Source: Devosia epidermidihirudinis (GTDB lineage Bacteria; Pseudomonadota; Alphaproteobacteria; Rhizobiales; Devosiaceae). From it: a stretch of DNA of 64,000 nucleotides. Under the pieces are notes generated by a model. The model saw only the letters and a list, made by a program, of their open reading frames with translations, was not told where the DNA came from and ran no database searches. The translations under genes and the position numbers were made by a program. The DNA lies in contig NZ_LANJ01000001.1 of assembly GCF_000971295.1 (NCBI RefSeq), forward strand, positions 86,062 through 150,061. The letters run 5' to 3'. How positions within the stretch are numbered: position 1 is the stretch's first letter; every line of letters begins with the position of its first letter. Positions 26,537 through 34,386 of the stretch are shown piece by piece.

Positions 26537-27454
26537 GTGACCAAGTTCTCGCTTATCACCAACACCCTGCGCGCTGCCGGCCTGACGCTCGCCCTGGGCA
26601 CTGCTCTGTTTGCTGCCCCAGCTTTTGCTGACGCGGCAAGCGACGCTGCCCGCGCCCTGCTCCCTGCAAAGATCCGCGATGCGGGCGCGCTCAATGTTGG
26701 CGCCTCGACGGTTTACGCGCCGCACTCCTTCTTCAAAGAAGGCACCACCGATTTCACCGGCTACGAAATCGACCTGTTCAACGAAGTCAGCGCCATCCTC
26801 GGCCTTAAGCCAAACTACACCGAAGCGCCGTTCCAGCAGCTGATCGCTGGCGTGAAGTCGGGCCGTTCGGACGTCTCATTGGGCGACCTTGGTGACAACG
26901 ACCTGCGCCGCCAGGAAGTCGATTTCATCGACCACACCCGCCTGACCTTCCAGCTGCTGATCGATGATGCCGAGAAGGACAATATCAAAACCGTGTTCGA
27001 CCTGTGCGGTCGCGACCTCGGTATCGTTCAGGGCACCACCAACATCATCTTCAAGGCACTGGCGCAGTGTGAAACCAAGGGCCTGAAGCCAGCCAACTTC
27101 ATCGAATTCCCCGATGCAACCGCGAAAGATCAGGCCATCCAGTCCGGCCGCCTGCCGCGCGCCGACATTTCGGCCACCGCCGTCGGCCGCTACCGCGAAG
27201 CCGCGGGCCTCAACCCCGGCCAGATCCTGATCCCAGCGCCAGAACTGGGCGATCTCTACATCGGCTTCATCGTCGACAAGGGCAACACCGAGCTGGCCAA
27301 CGCCATTGAAGCGGCCCTCAAGATCCTGTTCGAAAACGGTCGCTACGCGGAAATCCTGGCCACTTACAACATCTCGGATCTCAACCTCGACGCGCCCGGT
27401 GTGAACATTGGCCAGAACGCCTCCAATTGGGTTCAGCCAAAGCCAAAGAGCTAA
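26537..27454 (+). CDS. Amino-acid-type ABC transporter substrate-binding protein
   Basis: From the GTG of MTKFSLITNT the precursor has 305 residues; an in-frame ATG 13 codons upstream is an alternative. A Sec signal peptide ends near APAFADA. The mature protein shows the family 3 SBP layout: LNVGASTVYAPHSF, GYEIDLFNEVSAILGLK, a GVKSGRSDVSLGDLGDN stretch, the hinge DLGIVQGTT, and a closing ALKILFENGRYAEIL. In family 3 the aspartate and arginine that hold the amino-acid alpha groups are replaced here by a less usual set, so a modified amino acid or other polar ligand is possible. Confidence 0.88.
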   Translation: MTKFSLITNTLRAAGLTLALGTALFAAPAFADAASDAARALLPAKIRDAGALNVGASTVYAPHSFFKEGTTDFTGYEIDLFNEVSAILGLKPNYTEAPFQQLIAGVKSGRSDVSLGDLGDNDLRRQEVDFIDHTRLTFQLLIDDAEKDNIKTVFDLCGRDLGIVQGTTNIIFKALAQCETKGLKPANFIEFPDATAKDQAIQSGRLPRADISATAVGRYREAAGLNPGQILIPAPELGDLYIGFIVDKGNTELANAIEAALKILFENGRYAEILATYNISDLNLDAPGVNIGQNASNWVQPKPKS

Positions 27455-27481
27455 GCGCTCAGCTTCGCGACCACGACAACA

Positions 27482-27505
27482 GGGCGTCGGCTTCGGCCGG
27501 CGCCC
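27482..27505 (+). terminator. Intercistronic hairpin between SBP and monooxygenase genes
   Basis: GGGCGTCGGC pairs with GCCGGCGCCC over 10 bp with one G-T pair, around a short loop. No T-run follows. It lies in the 78-nt gap between the binding-protein and monooxygenase genes and may shield the SBP message or lower read-through; role inferred. Confidence 0.5.
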
Positions 27506-27532
27506 GCTGACATTTCAATCGGTACCAAGACC

Positions 27533-28903
27533 ATGCCAAACGCCCGCCCCGCCGACCTCGACAAGATGAACATCGCCGTCCTCGTTTCGGGTGGTGGCAA
27601 TCACCAGGGCGCCTGGCGCCGCGCGGGCAGCAATATCGAAGCCGCCAACACGCCGGGGTTCTACGTCGATTTCGTCAAGGCTGCTGAGGCCGCCAAGATC
27701 GACGCAATCTTTTTTGCCGATATTCCGAGCCTGGCGCCCAAGGCGCTGGCGAGCGGCCCCGTGCTCAATGCCTTCGAGCCACTGGTGCTGACCTCCTACC
27801 TTGCGGCCCTCACCAGCCATATCGGCCTTGTCTCAAGCGTCTCGACCAGCTTTTCCGAGCCCTACACCATTGCCCGCCAGTTCGCCTCGCTCGACCGCGC
27901 CTCCGGAGGCCGTGCTGGCTGGAACATCGTGACCTCCGCCACAGGCGAAAAGAACTATGGCAGCGCCCCGCTGCCCGATCAGGATGTGCGCTACGCGCAA
28001 GCGGCCGAGTTCGTCGAAATCACCAAGCGGCTCTGGGATAGCTGGGATGAGCAGACCCTGCGCATCAACCGCGCTACCGGTGAATTTGCCAACAATAATG
28101 ACGTCCGCGCCACCGACTTCCACGGTAAGTTCTTCGACGTGGCTGGCCCTCTCAACATCCAGCGCCCACCGCAGGGATGGCCGGTGCTGTTCCAGGCCGG
28201 CGCTTCGCCGATCGGTCGCGCCTTTGCCGCTGAAACCGCCGAAGGCATTTTCACGGCGCAGCAGACGCTCGAAGACAGTCTCGATTTCGCCCACGACATG
28301 CGCGCTCGCGTCGCCGCAGCCGGGCGCGACGCTCGCCGCGTCAAAATCCTTCTCGGCATCACGCCTATCATCGGCGCCACCGAAGCCGAGGCCAAGGCCG
28401 TCGAACGCGAGCTTGGCGAGTTCATCGACATCGCGGCCTCGCGCCGCAAGCTCAACAGTTACATGCCCGGCGTCGATCTGACGCCGCTCGATCTCGACAA
28501 GCCCATTCCACGCGACATCCTGCCGGATGTTTCCGCTGTTCAGGGGCGCCAGAGCCGTTACAAGATCTTCGCGGACCTCACCCTCAACGATGGTTGGACG
28601 CTGCGCGAGCTCATCAAGCTCACTGGCCGCTCGGATGGGCACTGGACCGTCACCGGCAGCCCCGAGCAGATCGCCGACCAGATGGCCGACCGCTTCCTTG
28701 CCGACGCCTGCGACGGCTTCGTTGTCATGCCCACCTTCCACCCCGAAGGCTCAGGCCTGTTCTTTTCCGAAGTCGTTCCAATCCTTCAGGACCGCGGCCT
28801 CTTCCGCAAAGACTACGAAGGCACCACCCTACGCTCCCACCTCGGCCTCGATATCCCCGCCCGCGGCACATGGAGCCAAACCGAAGTACGAGCGGCGCAG
28901 TAA
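27533..28903 (+). CDS. LLM-class flavin-dependent monooxygenase, NtaA/SnaA/DszA-like
   Basis: The 456-residue length and the motifs fit the NtaA/SnaA/SoxA branch of bacterial-luciferase-like monooxygenases: an N-terminal GGGNHQGAWRR, AKIDAIFFADIPSL, RASGGRAGWNIVTS, GENYGS-like KNYGSAPL, RPPQGWPVLFQAGAS, and GFVVMPTFHPEG near the C-terminus. Such enzymes use reduced FMN from a separate reductase and oxygen to cleave C-S or C-N bonds. The position at the end of an amino-acid-type importer operon suggests it attacks the imported compound; in B. subtilis a similar gene set handles modified cysteine compounds. The substrate is not proven by sequence. Confidence 0.88.
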   Translation: MPNARPADLDKMNIAVLVSGGGNHQGAWRRAGSNIEAANTPGFYVDFVKAAEAAKIDAIFFADIPSLAPKALASGPVLNAFEPLVLTSYLAALTSHIGLVSSVSTSFSEPYTIARQFASLDRASGGRAGWNIVTSATGEKNYGSAPLPDQDVRYAQAAEFVEITKRLWDSWDEQTLRINRATGEFANNNDVRATDFHGKFFDVAGPLNIQRPPQGWPVLFQAGASPIGRAFAAETAEGIFTAQQTLEDSLDFAHDMRARVAAAGRDARRVKILLGITPIIGATEAEAKAVERELGEFIDIAASRRKLNSYMPGVDLTPLDLDKPIPRDILPDVSAVQGRQSRYKIFADLTLNDGWTLRELIKLTGRSDGHWTVTGSPEQIADQMADRFLADACDGFVVMPTFHPEGSGLFFSEVVPILQDRGLFRKDYEGTTLRSHLGLDIPARGTWSQTEVRAAQ

Positions 28904-28982
28904 TGCGCCGCTGACACCCGTGGCAAAATCAAACCCAGCCGTAATCTTACGACTTCCGATCAGGCGTCACAAATAAAGGAAA

Positions 28983-29057
28983 TGGCTGGGGTACTAGGAT
29001 TCGAACCTAGGAATGCCGGTACCAAAAACCGGTGCCTTACCGCTTGGCGATACCCCA
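28983..29057 (-). tRNA. tRNA-Gln (anticodon TTG)
   Basis: Reading the minus strand, the acceptor stem is TGGGGTA/TACCCCA with discriminator G and an encoded CCA. The D arm, the anticodon arm ACCGG-TTTTTGG-type loop with anticodon TTG, and the T arm CTAGG-TTCGAAT-CCTAG are all present. The gene is 75 nt including CCA and is divergent from a tRNA-Pro gene. Confidence 0.95.
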
Positions 29058-29228
29058 ACTGGAGCCGGTTCCTACACGGTTTAATACTGCTTCGCAACAC
29101 GCTGTACGACGAACAAAAACCCATATCGCACTGCTTGAACGAGGTCCCGCTGGCCGATATAACGCGTCGAGACGCGATTGGCGGCCTACGCTGCCTTTGC
29201 TAGGACAAAATCAGCATCGCGATCCTGA

Positions 29229-29305
29229 CGGAGTATAGCGCAGCCTGGTAGCGCACCTGCTTCGGGAGCAGGGGGTCGAGTGTTCGAATCACTCTACTCC
29301 GACCA
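29229..29305 (+). tRNA. tRNA-Pro (anticodon CGG)
   Basis: The acceptor stem CGGAGTA pairs with TACTCCG, followed by discriminator A and an encoded CCA. The anticodon stem CCTGC/GCAGG encloses TTCGGGA, giving anticodon CGG. The T arm reads GAGTG-TTCGAAT-CACTC. Total length is 77 nt. Confidence 0.95.
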
Positions 29306-29308
29306 ATG

Positions 29309-29348
29309 AAACCGGGTGTCTCCGAGTTTTCGGCGGCATCCGGTTTTT
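29309..29348 (+). terminator. Terminator of the tRNA-Pro gene
   Basis: AAACCGGGTG pairs with CATCCGGTTT (one G-T pair) just after the tRNA, with an inner loop, and the right arm runs into TTTTT. This is a typical rho-independent terminator. Confidence 0.75.
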
Positions 29349-29369
29349 CTTATCCCGCCATGGTTGTTT

Positions 29370-29449
29370 ACTTCGAGCGTCAGCGCTCCCTGATCGTCGT
29401 TCTCGCTCGAAGTTCAATGATGAATGTAAAAACAACATAGCTTCGAGCG
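29370..29449. repeat. Three copies of CTTCGAGCG upstream of the sugar transferase gene
   Basis: ACTTCGAGCG (29370-29379), its exact inverse CGCTCGAAGT (29404-29413), and GCTTCGAGCG (29440-29449) lie within 80 nt. The first two can pair as a 10-bp inverted repeat. They fill the gap between the tRNA-Pro terminator and the sugar transferase start, so they may be regulator sites for that gene. Confidence 0.5.
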
Positions 29450-29528
29450 CTTATTTAGGAGAAGCTATCGACCGGAATGAACTGTTTGCATCGAGAACCA
29501 CGCAGGCGAGCGCGATAGGCGCCCCCTT

Positions 29529-30257
29529 TTGGGTAGTGATGTCCAATTGCTAGAGACGAAAGACGACGCTCCCACCACGACGCTGCACTCTGGTCTTCCA
29601 CTTTTGTGGCGCAATGGAATGCCAATGCCCCCAAGGCTTGGTGCCTCGGGGCGGTACTTTGAGGCGCTCAAGCGCAGCATGGATATCGTTCTATCGACCG
29701 CTACATTGGTCGGGCTTTTCCCCGCACTGGTCATCATTGCGAGCACAGTCGCGTTTACCAGCACGGGGCCCATCTTCTTCCGTCAACCGCGCGAGGGGCT
29801 GAATGGGAAACTGTTCACGATCTACAAGTTCCGTAGCCTCTATGTCGACCGCAGTGATCTGTCGGGCCTGAGCCAGGCAGTCGATGGCGACCCCCGCGTC
29901 ACTCCCGTTGGCCGCTGGTTGCGCCAAACGAGTCTCGACGAATTGCCGCAACTGCTCAATGTCCTGAAGGGCGAGATGTCGTTGATCGGACCGCGTCCGC
30001 ATGTGCCTAATATGTTGGCGGCGGGAATGCGCTATGACGAGCTCGTCCCCTACTATGATCTTCGGCTCAGCGTTCGGCCCGGACTGTCTGGTTGGGCGCA
30101 GGTCAATGACCTTCGAGGACCGACAACCGACGCAGAGCGGGCCAAATCTCGAGTTGACCACGACCTGGCCTATGTCCAGAACATGTCGTTCGGACTGGAC
30201 TTAAAGATCCTGTGGCGGACAGTCTCTGACGAAATCCTGCCTTTGGGTATGCACTGA
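29529..30257 (+). CDS. Sugar transferase (undecaprenyl-phosphate glycosyl-1-phosphate transferase, ExoY/WcaJ C-terminal type)
   Basis: The protein has the core bacterial sugar-transferase domain: a first hydrophobic helix after KRSMDIVLS, TGPIFFRQPREGLNGK, FTIYKFRSLYVD (K-F-R-S motif), DPRVTPVGRWLRQTSLDELPQLLNVLKGEMSLIGPRPH in consecutive motifs, and VRPGLSGWAQVN. It lacks the four N-terminal helices of WcaJ, so it is the short ExoY type that starts an exopolysaccharide or glycolipid repeat unit. The start is uncertain: TTG here gives 242 residues, and ATGs at 29619 or 29625 are possible. No other polysaccharide genes are nearby, so its polymer is unknown. Confidence 0.88.
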   Translation: MGSDVQLLETKDDAPTTTLHSGLPLLWRNGMPMPPRLGASGRYFEALKRSMDIVLSTATLVGLFPALVIIASTVAFTSTGPIFFRQPREGLNGKLFTIYKFRSLYVDRSDLSGLSQAVDGDPRVTPVGRWLRQTSLDELPQLLNVLKGEMSLIGPRPHVPNMLAAGMRYDELVPYYDLRLSVRPGLSGWAQVNDLRGPTTDAERAKSRVDHDLAYVQNMSFGLDLKILWRTVSDEILPLGMH

Positions 30258-30288
30258 CCCTCCTCGAGTATATAGCCCAAAATCATTC

Positions 30289-30501
30289 ATGCGCCGTATT
30301 TCAGATCATCAACTTCATATCCTCAGCGTCGTCGCCAAACATGAGCGTATCTGTATTGGACTGCCGGTTGACGCCGAGTGGGCACCCATTGCTGCGGAAT
30401 TGCGCACGTTGGCGAAGTGGCGTTTTCTGGTGGAAGAAGCCACAGATGATGGGCCGGCCTATACTGTTTCGGCCGACGGCCAAGCCAAGCTGGATCTCTA
30501 A
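30289..30501 (+). CDS. Small hypothetical protein, possibly winged-helix-like
   Basis: A 70-residue frame starting MRRISDHQLHIL. The helix pattern followed by AELRTLAKWRFLVEEATDDGPAYTVSADGQ (in part) recalls the recognition helix and wing of small DNA-binding folds, where a late YTVSADG turn often forms the wing. No ribosome site is obvious and no family is recognised. It follows the sugar transferase gene after 31 nt. Confidence 0.45.
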   Translation: MRRISDHQLHILSVVAKHERICIGLPVDAEWAPIAAELRTLAKWRFLVEEATDDGPAYTVSADGQAKLDL

Positions 30502-30549
30502 CCTCCTCGATCCAAACCGGTCCGGATGCTATTTTTCGCCCGCAACCCC

Positions 30550-30578
30550 TTGAGCATGGCGGGGTGTCTGGTGATTAT
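30550..30578 (+). promoter_or_regulatory. Candidate sigma-70 promoter of the CBS-domain gene
   Basis: TTGAGC and GATTAT are spaced by 17 nt, and the start codon of the following gene is about 43 nt downstream. The fit to the housekeeping consensus is moderate. Confidence 0.35.
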
Positions 30579-30620
30579 GTCGCCCCGCTCGCAGGGCGAG
30601 CCTTAGTGTAGGAGCCAATC

Positions 30621-31931
30621 TTGAACGTCTGGGACATCGTCGGCATCGGCGCGATTCTGCTGCTGGTTGCCGCCAACGGGTTTTTCGTCGCCGCCGAGTT
30701 TTCTCTCGTCGCCGTGCGGCGCAGCCGTGTGACCCAGCTTGTTCAGGATGGTGCTGCAAATGCCAAGCCATTGCAGCACGCCGTGGAAACGCTGGACTCG
30801 CATCTGGCGGCGACCCAGCTGGGCATTACGCTGTCTTCGCTGGCTTTGGGCTGGGTGGGTGAACCCGCCCTCGCCCATCTGATCGAACCGCCACTTGTCT
30901 TCGTTCTCGGCGAATATGCGGGCCTTGCATCTCACGCCGTGGCCGTTGCCCTGGCCTTCGTGGTCATTACCATGCTGCATATCGTGGTTGGCGAACTGGC
31001 CCCGAAAAGCCTCGCCTTGCAGCGCAGCGAGGCAACGGCATTGGCCGTGGTGCGTCCACTCAATTGGTTCCTTGTGGTTTTCCGTCCCGCCATCGTCGTG
31101 CTGAACGGCATGGGCAACATGCTGCTGCGGGCAGCGGGGCTCCGCCCCGCCTCAGGTGAAGAACAGGTCCACTCTGCTGAAGAAATCGAACTGCTGGTTG
31201 CCGAAAGCCAGAAGGCTGGTGTGGTCGACGCGTCTCAACAAGAGGCCGTTGCCCGCATTTTCGACATCGGCAATCATGACGTACGCTCGATCATGACCCC
31301 GCGCCATGAGATCGACTGGATCGACATCCAGTCCGACGCCGATGAAATCCGCAAGTCCCTGCAGGAAAGCCACCACCGCCAGCTGGTTGTTGCCGACGGT
31401 ATAGTGGACGAGCCGGTGGGTGTGGTGTCCAAGAAGGACATTCTCGAGCAATTGTTGGCCGGCGGCAGCATTGACGTGAATGCGGCGCTCAAGGAACCCC
31501 TCTACGTTCTGGATACCGCACGGGTGTTCCCGGTGCTGGAGAAATTCAAGGCGCAGCCGGTGCGCATCGCCCTTGTCGTAGACGAGTACGGCCAGCTGGA
31601 GGGTATTGTCACCCAGAGTGATCTGCTCAATGCCCTGGCCGGTGATCTGGCGGATGCTGATGATCCCACGGATGAAATCGGTGAAATCGACGGTGTCCTG
31701 ACCGTTGATGGCAAATACCCGATCTCGGATCTGCTCAACCACCTTGGCCTGCCCGATGGCCCGCGTTCCTATCATACCGCTGCGGGGATGGTTCTGCATC
31801 ACCTCAAGCGCATACCCAATGTGGGCGACAGCTTTTTGTCCGAGGGCTTCCGGTTTGAAGTGAGCGCGCTGGATCGCCACCGCGTCGCGTCCATCCGGGT
31901 GCATCGCGAACCGACCACCCGGGAGGAATAG
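30621..31931 (+). CDS. CorC/HlyC-type (hemolysin-family) membrane protein with DUF21, CBS and CorC_HlyC domains
   Basis: The TTG start is supported by GGAG 6 nt ahead and gives 436 residues. An N-terminal DUF21 membrane domain (IGAILLLVAANGFFVAAEFSLVAVR in part, ending near residue 150) is followed by a CBS pair (VRSIMTPRHEIDWID, about residues 215-345; FPVLEKFKAQPVRIALVVDEYG in part) and a C-terminal CorC_HlyC transporter-associated domain (YPISDLLNHLGLPDG). Proteins of this type are linked to magnesium or sodium homeostasis, binding adenine nucleotides through CBS; true hemolysin activity is unlikely. The gene is single. Confidence 0.9.
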   Translation: MNVWDIVGIGAILLLVAANGFFVAAEFSLVAVRRSRVTQLVQDGAANAKPLQHAVETLDSHLAATQLGITLSSLALGWVGEPALAHLIEPPLVFVLGEYAGLASHAVAVALAFVVITMLHIVVGELAPKSLALQRSEATALAVVRPLNWFLVVFRPAIVVLNGMGNMLLRAAGLRPASGEEQVHSAEEIELLVAESQKAGVVDASQQEAVARIFDIGNHDVRSIMTPRHEIDWIDIQSDADEIRKSLQESHHRQLVVADGIVDEPVGVVSKKDILEQLLAGGSIDVNAALKEPLYVLDTARVFPVLEKFKAQPVRIALVVDEYGQLEGIVTQSDLLNALAGDLADADDPTDEIGEIDGVLTVDGKYPISDLLNHLGLPDGPRSYHTAAGMVLHHLKRIPNVGDSFLSEGFRFEVSALDRHRVASIRVHREPTTREE

Positions 31932-32022
31932 AACGCACCAACGGGCGCTGATCACAAAATACATTGGCGCTTGGTAGTTCTGGTCAATTGCGCTCTAGTT
32001 CGACCAGCAAGGAGAGCTCGAC

Positions 32023-32223
32023 ATGTCCATGGAACTGGCCTGGAAAGGCGCGCTGGCGTTGGTGGGATGTATTGCGGCCGCCTATATTGGCCAGGCCGTC
32101 GTCGGTGGTGGCGCAAGTGGCTGGATCGCGACCGGCGTCATCTTGGTCGCCACCTGCGGGCCATTGCTTAAGGCACTCTACGATCGGCGGAAGGTACGCT
32201 GCTCCTGTCCACACACAAAATAA
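32023..32223 (+). CDS. Small membrane protein of unknown function
   Basis: A 66-residue protein with an AAGGAGAG ribosome site 6 nt before the ATG, which makes it likely real. It has two hydrophobic stretches (about residues 8-28 and 33-50) joined by a GGGASG turn, and a basic, Cys-containing C-terminus. No family is recognised. Confidence 0.6.
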   Translation: MSMELAWKGALALVGCIAAAYIGQAVVGGGASGWIATGVILVATCGPLLKALYDRRKVRCSCPHTK

Positions 32224-32248
32224 GCCCCGCCGCGACAAGCGACGGGGC
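32224..32248 (+). terminator. Hairpin after the small membrane protein gene
   Basis: GCCCCGCCGC pairs with GCGACGGGGC over 10 bp with one mismatch and a GACAA loop, beginning right after the stop codon. No T-run follows, so termination is only probable. Confidence 0.45.
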
Positions 32249-32314
32249 CGTGTTGAGACTAGGCTTCGCCAAGGGGAGGAGCGTAGTTGACGCCCGCCTA
32301 CCCTTGTAGGCGGT

Positions 32315-32623
32315 CTAGCCGAGCGTCACACTCGTTGCGTCATATTCAGTGCCCTTCATCTGCCACTTGACGGTGACTTTACTGCCCACCTTAAGGCCGG
32401 GATCCTTGAAGGTGGCTGGCAAGATATAGGTCTTGCCGTTGCCGAGGGTGATGGTGTGTTTGGTCAGATCAAACGACTTGATCGTGTCGCTGACCGACTG
32501 AGGCGTTGCAACTGCCGCAGCAGGCGCTGGCGTCACTGCTGGGGCGGCGGCGCCCGCAGCCATAGCCAGGCCTGAGGAACCCAGAACCAGTGCGATGGCA
32601 GCAGGTACGAGGAATTTGCGCAT
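32315..32623 (-). CDS. DUF1344-type exported protein
   Basis: From MRKFLVPAAIALVL, preceded by GGAG 8 nt upstream, the precursor has 102 residues with a signal peptide cleaved near AMAAG. An Ala/Pro-rich linker leads to a small beta-domain with TIKSFDLTKHTITLGNGKTY and GLKVGSKVTVKWQ, the pattern of DUF1344, a short periplasmic family common in rhizobia with no known role. The longer open frame upstream is not coding-like. Confidence 0.8.
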   Translation of the reverse strand: MRKFLVPAAIALVLGSSGLAMAAGAAAPAVTPAPAAAVATPQSVSDTIKSFDLTKHTITLGNGKTYILPATFKDPGLKVGSKVTVKWQMKGTEYDATSVTLG

Positions 32624-32973
32624 TTGTATCTCCACGAACATCCGGCGCTGTTGGCCAGACATATGCGATGCTTTCGGACGGCGTCGCGTCGCCACTCGCT
32701 TAGGAGTTGGCCGGCACCGTTCAAGCCCGCGTTCATAGTATTGGGATCGCCGCATAGCCTTCTCAACTAAAGGATATTTAATTCTGAGAGACTGGAATTC
32801 CGCCCAAATGGGCGCGCTTTTGCACGGCCTGCGGCGCAATTTTGTCAAAGGTCTGGCAACGCCTTGGCAACTTGGCGATATGGCGTGACGGCGCTGACGG
32901 CGACCTCAAAGCCGGGCTGAAATTCGGCTACGCGCCACAATTGCCCTTCGGGCGAATTACGATGCCCGCCCCA

Positions 32974-33285
32974 TCAAAGAGACTCAGCGACGTCTTGCCC
33001 ACGCCTCTGCGCCGCCGCTGACCGGCTCAGCTTGGGAAAAGCCTTCGGCCAATAACCACCGTTATCCAGGATAACGCGAAAACGATCATCCCTGCTGGCG
33101 TGGATTGCCTCCCAGATCAGCAGCATGAAACTGCCGTCCTCTGGCGTGTGGCCCTCCGACCGGACAAGCCGCCCGTCGGGCCTATGCTGGACAATAGCGC
33201 CATGCAGTAGCCCCTGCTCGGCATACAGCACCAGCGCCGTCTCTCCCGGTCCGAGCTGTTCGATTTCAATTTCAACATACATCAT
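32974..33285 (-). CDS. Small hypothetical protein
   Basis: A 103-residue frame starting MMYVEIEIEQLGPGETALVLYAEQG (in part). It has no signal peptide or membrane segment, alternates charged and hydrophobic residues like a soluble alpha/beta protein, and ends in a basic tail. No ribosome site is clear and no family is recognised; it is kept because no competing gene covers this stretch. The 258 bp that follow to 33543 show no gene. Confidence 0.4.
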   Translation of the reverse strand: MMYVEIEIEQLGPGETALVLYAEQGLLHGAIVQHRPDGRLVRSEGHTPEDGSFMLLIWEAIHASRDDRFRVILDNGGYWPKAFPKLSRSAAAQRRGQDVAESL

Positions 33286-33543
33286 TGCCGTGCACCCGAC
33301 TTTGCTCCGAGGCGGACGAACAAATCCTGTGCTGACAAAACTGCAAAATAGCTAAGTGGGTCATCAGGAAATGTCCTGACTCGATAATTGCGTTGAAAAC
33401 CTATCCGATTACAGCGCACCGCAACGCATTGAACAAACAGGATAATTTCTATCCAGTTTAGACTCATTACAACCTAAGCCATTGATCCATATTTGACTTT
33501 GGCGAAACCTGCGCCTAACTCGGGCCAAATACGCAGGTGCAGC

Positions 33544-34386
33544 ATGGCCGAGACAGCAGCCACATTTCCGCTTGAGCAGTTTGTTCAACCCGTGCTCGGG
33601 CTTGATGATATGTGGCTCGCCGTGGGGACGGGCATCGCGGGCTATGTGCCGCTCACCGAGGCGACCTCCCAAAATGCGCAGGCATGGATGGACGCGGTAG
33701 GGAGCTGTTCGACCGATACGCTGGATGCAAAAGCGCGAGCCGCCTATCTCGTAGGCTATGTTGCCTGGGCCTTCGCGCATTGCATTGGCGGCATGCGTCT
33801 CAACGGCCTCGGTGTACCTTCGTTGAACGTCAGTGCCTTTGCCGTGCTGCATGAGCGTTATGGCTGGGAAGAGGACGGGCTCACCGGTTTTTCTACGCGC
33901 TTCAGGACTTGCCTGCTGGCCCCGCCAAACAGCCACCGGACAGTGCTGGATACCGATGGGGTCCGCGCGCTCATCGTCGCCGCCCATACCCCGCTGATCG
34001 AACATCTCGCCGCTCTCACCAAACTCGGGCGCAGTGCGATGTGGCGGCTGGTCGCCGACTCTGTCGCGGCGGCCTGGCTCACCATCGGCAAAGAAATCGG
34101 TCGCGCGGCAGACGCCATGGACGACGCCGATGCTATCCTCCGGTTTGCGGGGTCTCCCCTCTCCAACAAGCAGACCGGGTTTATCGAAATCACCCTGAAG
34201 GATGACGCCGATCCAGGTCGTGTGCTGAACAGCGCATGGTTTCGCGCGCGGGGTGGGTGCTGCCGCTATTACACCAGCCCGGAGTCCGAGGGTAACTACT
34301 GCACCACCTGCGTCCTGCGGACGCCTGAATCGCGCGACCGGCGACTGGTCGACTATCTGCGCCGCATTGCGACCGAAGCCGCCTAG
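33544..34386 (+). CDS. FhuF-like ferric reductase family protein with C-terminal 2Fe-2S cysteines
   Basis: I take MAETAATFPL as the start (280 residues). The C-terminal motif GGCCRYYTS followed by NYCTTCVL gives Cys-Cys-x12-Cys-x2-Cys, very like the unusual 2Fe-2S site of FhuF, which has x10 between the pairs. The body resembles the IucA/FhuF C-terminal reductase fold only loosely. FhuF-type proteins reduce ferric siderophores in the cytoplasm. No siderophore genes are near, so the substrate is open. It is convergent with the next gene and overlaps it by 4 nt. Confidence 0.7.
   Translation: MAETAATFPLEQFVQPVLGLDDMWLAVGTGIAGYVPLTEATSQNAQAWMDAVGSCSTDTLDAKARAAYLVGYVAWAFAHCIGGMRLNGLGVPSLNVSAFAVLHERYGWEEDGLTGFSTRFRTCLLAPPNSHRTVLDTDGVRALIVAAHTPLIEHLAALTKLGRSAMWRLVADSVAAAWLTIGKEIGRAADAMDDADAILRFAGSPLSNKQTGFIEITLKDDADPGRVLNSAWFRARGGCCRYYTSPESEGNYCTTCVLRTPESRDRRLVDYLRRIATEAA

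Noticed and set aside
33455..33485. A TTTAGA..CCTAAG stretch resembling an iron-control (Irr) element before the FhuF-like gene
   Set aside because: The two halves do not match the known element closely and the spacing is off.
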